The position numbers were made by a program, and so were the translations under genes. The notes under the pieces are model-generated. The model had not been told where the DNA came from. It ran no database searches and saw only the letters and a list, made by a program, of their open reading frames with translations. A stretch of 64,000 nucleotides of DNA from Streptomyces roseoverticillatus (GTDB taxonomy: Bacteria > Actinomycetota > Actinomycetes > Streptomycetales > Streptomycetaceae), in assembly GCF_000719265.1 (NCBI RefSeq), contig NZ_JOFL01000006.1, positions 569,817 through 633,816 on the forward strand. The letters are read 5' to 3'. Numbering within the stretch: position 1 is the first letter of the stretch; every line of letters begins with the position of its first letter. This document shows, piece after piece, positions 8,967 through 17,326 of the stretch.

Positions 8967-8976
8967 ATCAATTGAT
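8967..8976. promoter_or_regulatory. AT-rich palindrome upstream of the acyl-CoA dehydrogenase pair
   Basis: ATCAATTGAT is a perfect 10-bp palindrome in the 61-bp gap between the CoA-transferase stop and the dehydrogenase start. It is conspicuous in this GC-rich DNA and could be part of a promoter or operator. It is short, so chance is possible. Confidence 0.25.
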
Positions 8977-9002
8977 GCATTTCTTTTCGCTACGGAAATC
9001 GG

Positions 9003-10196
9003 TCAGCCCGTGGGGCGCAGCAGGGAAGGGTCGAAGCCGGCTTCACGGAGCACCTCGTCGGTGTGCTGGCCGATGCCCGGGCAGGGCCGCAGCTCCGGCT
9101 CGGGGTCGGCCGAGTAGCGGACCGGGCGGCCGATCACCCGGTAGGGGCCCTCGGTGGGGTGGTCGGCCTCGTGCAGCAGGCCGCCCTCTTGGGCGTAGGC
9201 GGTGGTGGCGGCGGTCTCCAGGTCGAGCACGGGCGCGGCGGCGATGCCCGCCCGTTCGCAGAATTCCTGCCATTCGGCGCTGGTGTGATGCCGTGTCAGC
9301 TCTGCGAGCAGCGGATAGAACTGGTCGGCGTTACGAGCCCGGTCGGGTCCGGTGGCGAAGCGCGGGTCCTCGGCCAGGTCGGGGCGGCCGACGAAGGCGG
9401 TGAAGTCCCGCCAGTTGCGGTCGCTGTGCGGCAGGATGCACATCCAGCCGTCGGCGGTGCGCTGGGCGCGGCGCTCCGGGCTGAGCGAGCGGGCCGAGCC
9501 GAACGCCCCGTCGGCCTCCAAGGTGGCCGCGCCCAGGTGTTCGACCAGGTTGAAGGCGAGCATGGTGTCCGCCATCGGGACCTCGATGTGCTGGCCGGTG
9601 CCGCCGTGCTCCCGGTAGTACAGCGCGGCCAGCACCGACAGGGCGATCTGCATGCCGCAGACCTTGTCGGCCAGTACGGTGGGAACGTAGTGCGGCCGGC
9701 CGGAGACCTGGTGGTTGAGCCAGACCAGGCCGCTGGCCGCCTGGATGATGTCGTCGTAGGCGGCGCGGGTGCCGTAACGGCTGTCGCTGCGGAAACCCTG
9801 GGCGCTTGCGTAGATCAGCCGGGGATTGACGGCCGCGACGTCGTCGTAGCCGAGGCGGAGCTTCTCCAGAGCCTGCGGGCGCAGGTTGGTGATGAAGACG
9901 TCGGCGGTGCGCAGCAGGGCGAGCAGGGCGTCGTGGCCGTGCGGGGCCTTGAGATCGATGACGGCGCTGCGCTTGTTGCGGTTCAGGTTGAGCGCCGTGC
10001 CACCCATGCCGGGGTGGCGCCGCGGAGGGTAGTGGCGCGTCATGTCACCGGCGGGCGGCTCGACCTTGACCACGTCAGCGCCCAGGTCGCCGAGCTGCTG
10101 GGCGGCGTACGGCGCCATGATCACACTGGCCAGTTCGATGACGCGGACTCCGGCGAGGAGTCCACGGCCGGACGGGCCGCTCGGCTTCTGGGACAT
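9003..10196 (-). CDS. Family III (CaiB/BaiF) CoA-transferase
   Basis: This 397-residue protein has the classical family III layout. The N-terminal GVRVIELASVIMAPYAAQQ and LGADVVKVEPPAGD form the Rossmann/CoA-binding part. The catalytic Asp is in AYDDIIQAASGL near residue 155, and the small domain begins at DGWMCILPHSDRNW. The enzyme moves CoA from one carboxylic acid to another through an aspartyl-CoA intermediate. The ATG at 10196 follows AGGAGG/AGGAAG sequence. It lies between a second, permuted CoA-transferase and the dehydrogenase pair, all on the minus strand, and probably activates the acid that the dehydrogenases then oxidise. Confidence 0.93.
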   Translation of the reverse strand: MSQKPSGPSGRGLLAGVRVIELASVIMAPYAAQQLGDLGADVVKVEPPAGDMTRHYPPRRHPGMGGTALNLNRNKRSAVIDLKAPHGHDALLALLRTADVFITNLRPQALEKLRLGYDDVAAVNPRLIYASAQGFRSDSRYGTRAAYDDIIQAASGLVWLNHQVSGRPHYVPTVLADKVCGMQIALSVLAALYYREHGGTGQHIEVPMADTMLAFNLVEHLGAATLEADGAFGSARSLSPERRAQRTADGWMCILPHSDRNWRDFTAFVGRPDLAEDPRFATGPDRARNADQFYPLLAELTRHHTSAEWQEFCERAGIAAAPVLDLETAATTAYAQEGGLLHEADHPTEGPYRVIGRPVRYSADPEPELRPCPGIGQHTDEVLREAGFDPSLLRPTG

Positions 10197-10278
10197 CTTC
10201 CTGTGCCTCCTGGAGTATCGGGTGGGACGGGTAAACGGTGGACCGAGCGGGCCTGACGAAGTCCGGTGCGGTTCGGCA

Positions 10279-10328
10279 GCGCCCCGAAGGGGCGCGGGGA
10301 ACTGCGCGACCAGCCACGACGTACCCGC
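10279..10328. repeat. Streptomyces-type dispersed intergenic repeat with GCGCCCC hairpin
   Basis: A 7-bp perfect stem (GCGCCCC, loop GAA, GGGGCGC; 10279-10295) is followed by a GGGAACTGCGCGACCAGCC-type tail and CACGACG...CCCGCAG. I recognise this as the dispersed intergenic sequence found in many copies in Streptomyces genomes. It lies between two CoA-transferase genes and may act as a transcription or processing signal, though the function of the family is not settled. Only one copy is visible here. Confidence 0.6.
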
Positions 10329-10358
10329 AGTTGACGTACCGGTTTTGCAGCGGAGCGC

Positions 10359-11804
10359 TTAGCGCCACCGGAGCGCAGCAGACCCGAGCGGGGAACGCCG
10401 GCCGGGCTGGGGGACCGCGCGCCCGCTGTACGCGAACGGCGTAGCCGGTTCGGTGAGCGGGCCGAAGTCGGTTTCGGTGGTCGACAGCGCGGCGAACGGC
10501 GCGCGCCCGGGCCGGGGCAGGCCGAGTACGTCCTCCCGTGCCAGCAGCCCGAGTTCCTGCACCCAGTGACACACCCCGGCCAAGGTCACGCGGATCCGCC
10601 ATGAGCCGCCCTCCGTCGCACGCCGGCGCAGGACCGTTGCGACGGCGGCGGCCCCGAGGTAGGCGGCGAGGTAGTCGTTGAGCAGGTACGTCGGCGGCAG
10701 CGACGGCCGGTCGGTCCACTCCTCGATGGCGAATCCGGTTGCCGCGCAGGCGAGTTGGTCGAAGCCTCCGCGTTCGCCCCAGGGGCCTTCGGTGCCCCAG
10801 GCGTGGTATTCGAGGGTGATGAGTCCGGGGCGGCGCCGGACGAGTTCTTCGGTCGACGCCCCGTGCCGGGCGAGTCCCCGGTAGGCGTTCACGAAGACGT
10901 CCGCGTCCTGGAGCGCGTCGTGGAAGGCCGCACGGTCGTGAGCGTCGCGCAGGTCGCAGTAGGCGTTGCGCTTGCCGCCGCCGGTCATGGCGATCATCGG
11001 GATCGGGTCGGGGCGGTCGGGACGCGTCAGGTGCAGCACGTCGGCGCCGAACTGGGCCAGGAGTCGCGTCGATACGGGACCCGCGATGACATGCGTGAGA
11101 TCGAGTACCCGTACGCCCGCGAGCGCCTCATCGGCCTCACCGATCGGCGCCAGAGGCCGGACCGGTCCGTCACCGACGCGTTCGATCTCGACGACCGGGC
11201 GCTGCGCGACATACCGCCCCGCGGGGTGCGCGAGCCACTCGTCCCGGCTGCGCACCGCGCAGGCGACGCCGCCCCGCGCGCAGATGGCCTCCTCCAGCGT
11301 GAAGGCGTCCCAGTCGGCCGCGGCCTGCGCGATCCCCACCTTGTCGAGCCCGCACTTCAGCACGGAGCAGACCGCGTCCCGCAGATGCGGATAGGTGGTG
11401 ATGATGAAGATCCACCGGCCGTCGCGCGCCCGGTAGAAGTCGTTGTTGCCGAGCAGCGCCGGATCGTCGAGCAGGACACCGATCGGGCGCCCCGACAGCG
11501 TCGTGTGATACGTCGCCATGAGCTGGTCGATCGCGGCTCCGGCTTGCACTTCCACCTTCTGGTGCCGGTGACCGCGCTGTTCGCCGAGCGCCGCCGTCTG
11601 CCGCCCGAAGACCCCGATCGCGGCGGACATGGCATCGGCGAGGCGGTGCACCGAGGGCACCAGGGGATCGGCCCCGACGACGGTGATGTCCTCGGCCCCC
11701 CGGGCCGGATCGAGGTCGCCGAGGGTGTGCAGCAGCCGGGAGACGATCTCGCCGGTGGGTATCGGAGGCTTCGGCTTGGTCGTGGTCAGCGTGTTCGAAG
11801 TCAT
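10359..11804 (-). CDS. Family III CoA-transferase with permuted halves
   Basis: This 481-residue CoA-transferase homologue has its domain order reversed relative to CaiB/BaiF. Residues from about 1 to 215 resemble the usual C-terminal part (DGRWIFIITTYPHLRDAV, then EEWLAHPAGRYVAQRPVVEI-like sequence). Residues from about 225 contain the usual N-terminal part (LAGVRVLDLTHVIAGPVSTR, FGADVLHL) followed by the putative catalytic Asp in GGFDQLACAATGFA. From memory, a distinct CoA-transferase subfamily has this layout. The C-terminus runs up to the dispersed repeat at 10279-10328. It follows the IclR gene on the same strand, with a perfect palindrome in the 69-bp gap, and is probably under IclR control. 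Confidence 0.85.
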   Translation of the reverse strand: MTSNTLTTTKPKPPIPTGEIVSRLLHTLGDLDPARGAEDITVVGADPLVPSVHRLADAMSAAIGVFGRQTAALGEQRGHRHQKVEVQAGAAIDQLMATYHTTLSGRPIGVLLDDPALLGNNDFYRARDGRWIFIITTYPHLRDAVCSVLKCGLDKVGIAQAAADWDAFTLEEAICARGGVACAVRSRDEWLAHPAGRYVAQRPVVEIERVGDGPVRPLAPIGEADEALAGVRVLDLTHVIAGPVSTRLLAQFGADVLHLTRPDRPDPIPMIAMTGGGKRNAYCDLRDAHDRAAFHDALQDADVFVNAYRGLARHGASTEELVRRRPGLITLEYHAWGTEGPWGERGGFDQLACAATGFAIEEWTDRPSLPPTYLLNDYLAAYLGAAAVATVLRRRATEGGSWRIRVTLAGVCHWVQELGLLAREDVLGLPRPGRAPFAALSTTETDFGPLTEPATPFAYSGRAVPQPGRRSPLGSAALRWR

Positions 11805-11843
11805 GCCGGGATGCTCGTTCGCAGCAGTGCACGAGCGCCCGGA

Positions 11844-11861
11844 TTCACGGATATCCGTGAA
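11844..11861. promoter_or_regulatory. Candidate IclR operator (18-bp perfect palindrome)
   Basis: TTCACGGATATCCGTGAA is a perfect 18-bp palindrome between the IclR stop and the CoA-transferase start. IclR regulators bind palindromes of about this length in or near the promoters they control. Its position suggests it controls the CoA-transferase/dehydrogenase genes downstream. Confidence 0.5.
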
Positions 11862-11873
11862 CCGATGCGGACG

Positions 11874-12611
11874 TCACGTCCGCCTCTCCTGGATGTGCGC
11901 CAGGAGCCGGGCCGCCGCCCGGTCCAGGCACAGCCGCTCCGAGCGGCCGCGACGCCGGTGCATCAGAGCGAGGGCTCCCGTGACGACGGGGCCGTCGGTG
12001 ACGGGGATCGCGAGTGCGCTGACCTCGGGGTCGGCCAGCCCCTCGCTGCGGCTGATCCGCGACGCGCGGATCGCCGGAAGGGCGGAGCGGAACTCGGCGA
12101 CCGCCTCGGGGTCGTGGCGGGCGAGCTCGTCGAGCAGCCCGCGGCGCTCCGCCTCGTCGGTGAAGGCCAGCAGCAGACGGCCCGCGGCGGTGCGCAGCAG
12201 CGGCCGGGCCATGTGCCGGTCGGCGAGCGGCACGAGGCGGGGAATCTCGTCCTCGCCTCCGCGCGCCAGGTACACGGCGTCGAGCCCGACCCGCACCGTG
12301 AGCAGCACCGGGGTACCCGCGACGCGGCTCAGTTCGCTGAGCTCGGCCTGACTGATCCGCGGGACGACCCGGCCGGCGATGAGGTTGAGGACGTGCGGGG
12401 CGGGCCCGAGCCTGAAGCGCCGGTGCTGTTCCAGCAGAAAGCCGGTCGCGACGAGGCCGTTGACCAGGTCCTGCACCGAACTCGCCGGCGCCCCGGTCGT
12501 CCGCGCCAATTCGGCCACGGTCACCCCGCCCGGTGCCCGCGCGGCGGCCTCCAGGATCCACGCGACCCGGTCCACCGTACGGTGACGCTGCCGTCGGCCG
12601 TGCTCGCTCAT
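11874..12611 (-). CDS. IclR-family transcriptional regulator
   Basis: This 245-residue protein has an N-terminal winged helix-turn-helix (VTVAELARTTGAPASSVQDLVNGL, residues 30-55 or so) and a C-terminal IclR effector domain. The effector domain includes LLRTAAGRLLLAF and EVSALAIPVTDGPVVTGALAL. The ATG at 12611 is preceded by GGTGGGG; an in-frame start at 12713 would add 34 Arg-rich residues and is less likely. IclR proteins sense small organic acids and control catabolic operons. The gene sits at the head of the CoA-transferase/acyl-CoA dehydrogenase cluster, on the same strand, with a palindromic operator candidate just downstream. The 239 bp beyond its upstream end hold nothing I can call. 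Confidence 0.9.
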   Translation of the reverse strand: MSEHGRRQRHRTVDRVAWILEAAARAPGGVTVAELARTTGAPASSVQDLVNGLVATGFLLEQHRRFRLGPAPHVLNLIAGRVVPRISQAELSELSRVAGTPVLLTVRVGLDAVYLARGGEDEIPRLVPLADRHMARPLLRTAAGRLLLAFTDEAERRGLLDELARHDPEAVAEFRSALPAIRASRISRSEGLADPEVSALAIPVTDGPVVTGALALMHRRRGRSERLCLDRAAARLLAHIQERRT

Positions 12612-12850
12612 CCCGCCCCACCTTGTCCTTCTCGTGCATCGCCGGCCGCTCGCGCCGACACGGCCCGCCGATCCCTTTCCGCACCGCACCACCCCGACGA
12701 GTTCAGCGACCACCCCGGGACCCGGTCCGGTGATCTGCTGACTGCGAAGGATTCTGGACGCGTTTGGTCACCCACCACGCGAACCATTGTCGATGATCAA
12801 GGTTCGGCGTGCCACCGCCGACCATGCACGAGCTGGCTGGAAGAAGAGCC

Positions 12851-13285
12851 TCAGCAGCAGTTGGGGAAGTCCCAAGTCCACCAGTCCGCCCCGAGGTCGC
12901 GGCGCGTCTTGCTCACGGTGGCGCCGTTGCTGTTGCGGAGGACGATGGTCGTTCGGAATTCACCCTGGGACGGTGCATCCACCACGTTGATAGCGCTCGC
13001 GGCGCGGGCAGAACCGAGAGGATCGGGCTTGCCCATGGACACCCATCCGGTCCACTGCTTGCTGATGGTCCAGCGCGTCCACACCGCATAGTCGAGGCCG
13101 ACCAGGAACTGTTCCTTCTCGCCGTTCGGCAGCGCGTGGTCCTTGATGCCGTAATCACATATGTACTTGCCGCCGCCCCCCGCAGTGCAGGTGTCGGCTG
13201 CCTGCGCCGGTGCGCCGGCCACGGCCAGTCCTGCCAGGGCGGCGATCGCGACCACGGCGGTCTTGATTCTCTTCAAGCTGAGCAT
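12851..13285 (-). CDS. Small secreted protein, family unrecognised
   Basis: This 144-residue protein has a standard Sec signal peptide: basic MLSLKRIK, a hydrophobic Ala/Leu core, then APAQA before ADTCTAGGG. The mature part is about 115 residues, Trp-rich, with four Cys (DTC, YIC and the final CC), so disulfides outside the cell are likely. The ATG at 13285 was chosen because it directly precedes the signal peptide. The function is unknown; a bacteriocin-like or inhibitor-like role is only one option. It is divergent from the S1 protease-lectin gene and opens an island of secreted proteins. A weakly similar relic is seen near 19.9-20.1 kb. Confidence 0.75.
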   Translation of the reverse strand: MLSLKRIKTAVVAIAALAGLAVAGAPAQAADTCTAGGGGKYICDYGIKDHALPNGEKEQFLVGLDYAVWTRWTISKQWTGWVSMGKPDPLGSARAASAINVVDAPSQGEFRTTIVLRNSNGATVSKTRRDLGADWWTWDFPNCC

Positions 13286-13489
13286 CCTGTTCTCTCGGTA
13301 CGACCCGCGCGGGCCAGGCACCAGGCTCTGACCACGACGTCCCGTCAACTTACGGATACCGGCTAACTACTCGCTAACGCAGTGCTGACGTCGCCCTGAT
13401 GTCCCGCTGAGGTTCGTTGATGGGCTGTCAATCGAGCGGTGAACTCATCCACCTACGGTCCGGGCACCACCACCCGCACTCGTAGATGG

Positions 13490-15004
13490 ATGGAGCATCC
13501 GTTGCGCAGACATGTCGTCACGCTGGCGCTCGCCACAGCCGGTCTGGCCGCCGTTCTCCCCATGGCCCAGGTGTACGCCGCCACCCCGCCGCCAGGTCCC
13601 GCGGCATCCGCGCCGCGCACGGGGGACGGCGGGGTCCAGGCCCGGGCCACGGGCACCGACGCCCAGCAGCGCGCCTTCTGGGCCGAGCACGAAAAGAACG
13701 GCTCCCTACGGCAGTTCACCGGGAAGCTGCCGGACTGGAAGCCGAAGGCCGATCCGCCGCGGCCGAAGGAGCCGGGCGCCGGGCGGACCGTGGAGGCGCC
13801 CGCTGCCGCTCCGCAGCAGAAGGGGAAGAGCCGGTTCGCGGCCGGCTCCCCGGCCGAGACCAGGTTGCGCGCCACCACCGGCCGCATCCAGATCTCCTGG
13901 CCCGACGAGGAGAACCCCTCGACGTGGTGGGGCAGCGCGTGCACGGGGAATGTGATCAACAGCGAGAGCAAGGACGTCATCGCCACGGCGCGCCACTGCA
14001 TCCCCCACGACAAGCAGGGCCGGATCATCTCCAAGGCGCAGTACCAGTTCATCCCGGGCTACTCCAAGGACGCCGACGGCACCGAGCACGCCCCGTACGG
14101 CACGTGGACCTTCCGCTCCGTCGGTGTCGTCAGCGACAGCGCCGGCCAGCAGTCCACCGACACCGCGTTCCTGGCGTTGAACACCCAGAACGGCACCCAC
14201 GTCCAGGACAAGGTCGGCGCCTCCGGCTACCGGTTCGGGACCACCTCCCTGCCGAACCAGGTGGTGATCGCGGGGATACCCGCCAATTCGAATCAGTTTC
14301 ACACCTGCGTGAGGCAGCCGTACTGGGGTCCGGACAACCCGCCGCAGATCCTGGGACGTGGCGGGCCCTGCAATGGTGACAGCGAGCTCTCCGGCGGCGC
14401 CAGCGGCGGCCCCCTCCTCGACGGCGACACCTTCGACAGCGGTCCCGTCCAGATCGGCGACTTCTCCGGCAGTCGGCTGGACGACGCGGCCGCCGCGGTC
14501 TGGCGCGACGCGGCCCTCGCCGTCTTCCGCTCCGTGCAGGGCACGGACGGCGGACAGCCGGGCCACGACAAGGTCACGACCCTGACCAACGCGAACAACA
14601 ACCTGGCCGACCTCTACGCCTACCGCACGGACAGCGGCGCGCCCGTCCACACCTACCACGCCACCGGAGGCCAGAACCAGCAGTGGCACCTGTGGGACAA
14701 GGGCGAGGGCTACTTCCTCATCGAGAACCGGTACACCGAGCAGCAAGGTGTCACCGGGGCCGAAGCCCGCGTTCTCGACTACAACTTCTCCAACGGCACC
14801 GCTTGGTCGCACCGGGTGAACGGCACCGGATCCGACAACCAGCTGTGGCGGTTCCGCGCCACCACCGGCCGGCCCGGCTGGTACACGATCCGCAGCAAGC
14901 GGGGCGATCTGTGCCTGGGCGCCCCCGAGGGCGAGGGCCAGTTGACGGTCGCCCCCTGCGGCACCACGGACGGCCTCGACTCCCAGCAGTGGAAGCTCCA
15001 GTAG
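13490..15004 (+). CDS. Secreted S1 (V8/trypsin-like) serine protease with C-terminal ricin-type lectin domain
   Basis: The product is about 504 residues. A Sec signal peptide (RRHVVTLALATAGLAAVL, cut near VYA-A) is followed by a Pro/Lys-rich propeptide. The chymotrypsin-fold domain shows the full triad: His in IATARHCIP, Asp in STDTAFLALN and Ser in GGASGGPLL. The last 130 residues hold ricin-type repeats with QQW, QLW and QQW motifs, probably binding glycans. The start is uncertain: ATG 13490 is annotated, but TTG at 13502 has a better-placed GGATGGAG. It is the first gene of a run of lectin-linked exoenzymes and is followed by two hairpins that should end transcription. Confidence 0.88.
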   Translation: MEHPLRRHVVTLALATAGLAAVLPMAQVYAATPPPGPAASAPRTGDGGVQARATGTDAQQRAFWAEHEKNGSLRQFTGKLPDWKPKADPPRPKEPGAGRTVEAPAAAPQQKGKSRFAAGSPAETRLRATTGRIQISWPDEENPSTWWGSACTGNVINSESKDVIATARHCIPHDKQGRIISKAQYQFIPGYSKDADGTEHAPYGTWTFRSVGVVSDSAGQQSTDTAFLALNTQNGTHVQDKVGASGYRFGTTSLPNQVVIAGIPANSNQFHTCVRQPYWGPDNPPQILGRGGPCNGDSELSGGASGGPLLDGDTFDSGPVQIGDFSGSRLDDAAAAVWRDAALAVFRSVQGTDGGQPGHDKVTTLTNANNNLADLYAYRTDSGAPVHTYHATGGQNQQWHLWDKGEGYFLIENRYTEQQGVTGAEARVLDYNFSNGTAWSHRVNGTGSDNQLWRFRATTGRPGWYTIRSKRGDLCLGAPEGEGQLTVAPCGTTDGLDSQQWKLQ

Positions 15005-15036
15005 CGGAGCTCGACGCCCGCCCGTAGTCACACGTA

Positions 15037-15092
15037 CGGGTCCGGTACCGGCCGGACCCGCTTCCGCCGGCGCCCTTCGTCCGCAAAGGGCG
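15037..15092 (+). terminator. Tandem hairpins after the protease-lectin gene
   Basis: A 9-bp perfect stem (CGGGTCCGG, loop TACCGG) lies at 15037-15060. It is followed by CGCCCTT/AAGGGCG at 15071-15092, leading into TTCTCTCT. The second hairpin with its T/C-rich tail looks like an intrinsic terminator. Confidence 0.6.
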
Positions 15093-15135
15093 TTCTCTCT
15101 CCCTCCTCTCTCCCTCCTCGCCGAAAGGCACGTTC

Positions 15136-16353
15136 ATGCGCATGCGCAACCTCTCGGGCACGGCCGCCGTGCTGGCCGTCGCCGCCGGTCTCACCGGGGG
15201 CCTCACCGCCACGGCGGCCCACGCCGCCGAACCCCTGCCGGAATCCGGCGGCACCTACCGGATATCCAGCCACGCGGGCGGAGCCCTGCAGTGGGACAGC
15301 CCCCTCAACGGCGCGGGCGTGCGCGTCAGGGACTGGAACGAGAACCTGACCGAACAGACCTGGACCGTCACCGACGACGGCACCGGGAGCTGGAGCGTCA
15401 GGATTCCCCGCACCAACTACGCCGTCGACCGCGACCTGGGCAACAACTCCGTCGCCGCCTGGAACGACATCGGCAGACCCAACCAGCGGTGGTGGCTGCA
15501 GAACCTCCCCGACAGCCGCGCCTGGCTGCTGCACAGCGGCGACCGCACCGGCGGTGACACCTGCCTGACCCGCCTCCCCGACCTGGGCACCGCGGCCCGC
15601 CCCTGCAACGCCGGCGACCAGGCCCAGCAGTGGAACCTCGACAAGGCCACCGCCCAACCGCCCACGCCTGCCGTCCCCGTCACGCTGCAGATGGTCGACT
15701 CCGGCGGCTACGACCCGAACGCCCTGCGCTCGTGGTTCGACAGGAGCAGAGGTCTCCTCCAGGACCAGTACGGGAAGATCAAGCAGTTCATGACGGGCGG
15801 CGCGTACGAGGTGAAGCCCGGCATCAACGTCGTCTTCGACGCCCGGCACGAGAGCTTCAGCAACCCGGGCGTCGCGGCCGTGTTCGAGCCCAACGCCAAG
15901 CCCCGGTACAACAACGAGAAGTCGATCATCCTGCGCCCCGGCTATGTGATGAACAACCCGGGCGACACCGGGTCACTCATCCACGAACTCACTCACCAGG
16001 TGCAGGACGCCGCCAACGGGGGCTGGCTGAACGAGGGTCAGGCCGACTACTACCGCAAGTACGTCTACAACGTGAAGGAAAAGCCGGGCCTCGACCGCAT
16101 CCGCGGCACCGACTACAACCGCGGCTACGACTCCACCGCCTACCTGCTCAACTACATCGCCCACAAGCACCCGGCGGGCGAGAACGTCATCCAGAGGATC
16201 AACAACGAGGTGCGCCGGCAGGGCTTCGGTGCCGACGGCGACCGCGTGCTGTCCGCGATCACGGGCAAGGGCGGCCGGCAGTGGTGGACCGAGATGTGGA
16301 ACGACATCCAGGCCAGCCCGACCAGGTGGACCAACCCGGCCTTCCGCGACTAG
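15136..16353 (+). CDS. Secreted basic-secretory-protein (BSP) zinc metallopeptidase with N-terminal ricin-type lectin domain
   Basis: This 405-residue protein begins with a signal peptide (MRMRNLSGTAAVLAVAAG, cut near AHA-AE). Residues 35-170 or so form a ricin-type beta-trefoil with QTW, QRW and QQW motifs. The C-terminal 220 residues match the BSP family: LIHELTHQVQ carries HExxH and is followed by the NEGQADYYR helix that completes the metal/substrate site. The ATG at 15136 has GAAAGG 9 nt upstream. It probably degrades peptide or wall-linked polymers outside the cell. The TAG stop at 16351-16353 lies in the CTAG target of an IS5-family element, so the protein is intact but its downstream neighbour has been cut off. 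Confidence 0.9.
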   Translation: MRMRNLSGTAAVLAVAAGLTGGLTATAAHAAEPLPESGGTYRISSHAGGALQWDSPLNGAGVRVRDWNENLTEQTWTVTDDGTGSWSVRIPRTNYAVDRDLGNNSVAAWNDIGRPNQRWWLQNLPDSRAWLLHSGDRTGGDTCLTRLPDLGTAARPCNAGDQAQQWNLDKATAQPPTPAVPVTLQMVDSGGYDPNALRSWFDRSRGLLQDQYGKIKQFMTGGAYEVKPGINVVFDARHESFSNPGVAAVFEPNAKPRYNNEKSIILRPGYVMNNPGDTGSLIHELTHQVQDAANGGWLNEGQADYYRKYVYNVKEKPGLDRIRGTDYNRGYDSTAYLLNYIAHKHPAGENVIQRINNEVRRQGFGADGDRVLSAITGKGGRQWWTEMWNDIQASPTRWTNPAFRD

Positions 16354-16368
16354 GCCGTTTCTTTTGGA

Positions 16369-16944
16369 TCAGCGTGCTGACCAGAGGAAGATGCCTGCGA
16401 GGTGGAGTCCGGCGAGGTAGACGGTTGCGGTCTTCTCGTAGCGGGTGGCGATGCCGCGCCATTGCTTGAGGCGGTTGATGCAGCGTTCGACGGTGTTGCG
16501 TTGCTTGTATGCCTCGCGGTCGAAGGCCGGTGGCCGGCCGCCGTGGCTGCCGCGTCGCCGGCGATGGGCCTGCTGGTCGGCGGGGATGGGGATCACGGCC
16601 TTGATCCCGCGCCGTCGCAGATGATCGCGGATCGCGCGCGACGAATACGCCTTGTCGGCCAGGACCGCATCCGGCCTGACGCGCGGTCTTCCGACGGGCC
16701 GCGGCACCCGGATCGCGGCCATGACCTGTCCGAAGGCGGGTGCGTCGCCGGCCTGTCCGGGTGTGAGGACGAAGCACAACGGGCGGCAGCGACCGTCGGC
16801 GGCCAGGTGGATCTTGGTGGTCAGCCCGCCGCGGGACCGCCCGAGGGCACGATCGACTGGTTCGCCGGCCGGGGCCCCTTTTTGCGGGCCCCGGCCGCGT
16901 GCTGGTGCGCGCGCACGATGGTCGAGTCGACCGCGACCACCCAC
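16369..16944 (-). CDS. IS5-family transposase, C-terminal frame (orfB, made by -1 frameshift)
   Basis: This frame overlaps orfA and has no convincing ribosome site, so it is expected as a fusion after slippage at the A5G site (16878-16884). It supplies the second catalytic Asp in AVLADKAYSSRAIRDHL and the Glu in KQRNTVERCINRLKQWRG, completing the DDE triad. The fused protein would be about 280 residues, normal for this group. It stops a few bases before the left inverted repeat. Its first 20 or so residues upstream of the slip are not translated in the fusion. Confidence 0.85.
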   Translation of the reverse strand: MGGRGRLDHRARAPARGRGPQKGAPAGEPVDRALGRSRGGLTTKIHLAADGRCRPLCFVLTPGQAGDAPAFGQVMAAIRVPRPVGRPRVRPDAVLADKAYSSRAIRDHLRRRGIKAVIPIPADQQAHRRRRGSHGGRPPAFDREAYKQRNTVERCINRLKQWRGIATRYEKTATVYLAGLHLAGIFLWSAR

Positions 16945-17213
16945 TCCAGGTCCTCATCCGCGTCGGCCTGGGCGAGCAGAGCGGTGAAGACGCGTTCCCA
17001 GGTGCCGTCGATCGCCCAGTTCCGCAGCCGCGTGTAAGCGCCCTTCCACGAGCCGTACTTCTCCGGCAGATGGACCCACTGCGACCCGGTCTGGAACTTC
17101 CAGGCGATCGCATCGATCACCTCACGGTGATCACGCCACCGACCACCCCGTTTCGGGGCCCGGTCCGGCAGCAGCGGCTCGATCCGCGCCCACTGCGCGT
17201 CCGTCAACGGCAC
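16821..17213 (-). CDS. IS5-family transposase, N-terminal frame (orfA)
   Basis: This 130-residue frame begins MPLTDAQWARIEPLLPD, the usual N-terminal DNA-binding segment. It reaches the first DDE aspartate in WVVAVDSTIVRAHQHAAG. Just after this, at 16878-16884, it reads C-AAA-AAG, a slippery heptamer that allows a -1 shift into orfB. Unshifted translation stops soon afterwards. The start lies 36 bp inside the right inverted repeat. Confidence 0.9.
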   Translation of the reverse strand: MPLTDAQWARIEPLLPDRAPKRGGRWRDHREVIDAIAWKFQTGSQWVHLPEKYGSWKGAYTRLRNWAIDGTWERVFTALLAQADADEDLEWVVAVDSTIVRAHQHAAGARKKGPRPANQSIVPSGGPAAG

Positions 17214-17326
17214 ACCGGACCAACGATCAGATGATCCGAAAGAAACGGCCTAGAAGACCGATGGCCGAGGCAAACACCCCGGGCCGACCGCGCCCCGGGG
17301 CCACCCAAGGAGTGAGGAACGGGCCA

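Larger units (their letters stand above)
16354..17249. mobile_element. IS5-family insertion sequence (IS427-like group)
   Basis: This 896-bp element has 18-bp terminal inverted repeats (GCCGTTTCTTTTGGATCA at the left; the right end differs at one position). It is flanked by a CTAG duplication (16350-16353 and 17250-17253), the YTAR-type target expected for this group. It carries two overlapping minus-strand frames joined by a -1 frameshift. Both ends and the DDE residues look intact, so it may be active. Removing one CTAG copy restores a continuous sequence from the metallopeptidase stop codon into the leader of the CAP gene. Confidence 0.92.

Noticed and set aside
17231..17326. ATG start for the CAP gene at 17,231
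   Set aside because: It lies in the IS inverted repeat and would add a non-signal N-terminus. The GTG at 17,327 has a good ribosome site and leads straight into the signal peptide.
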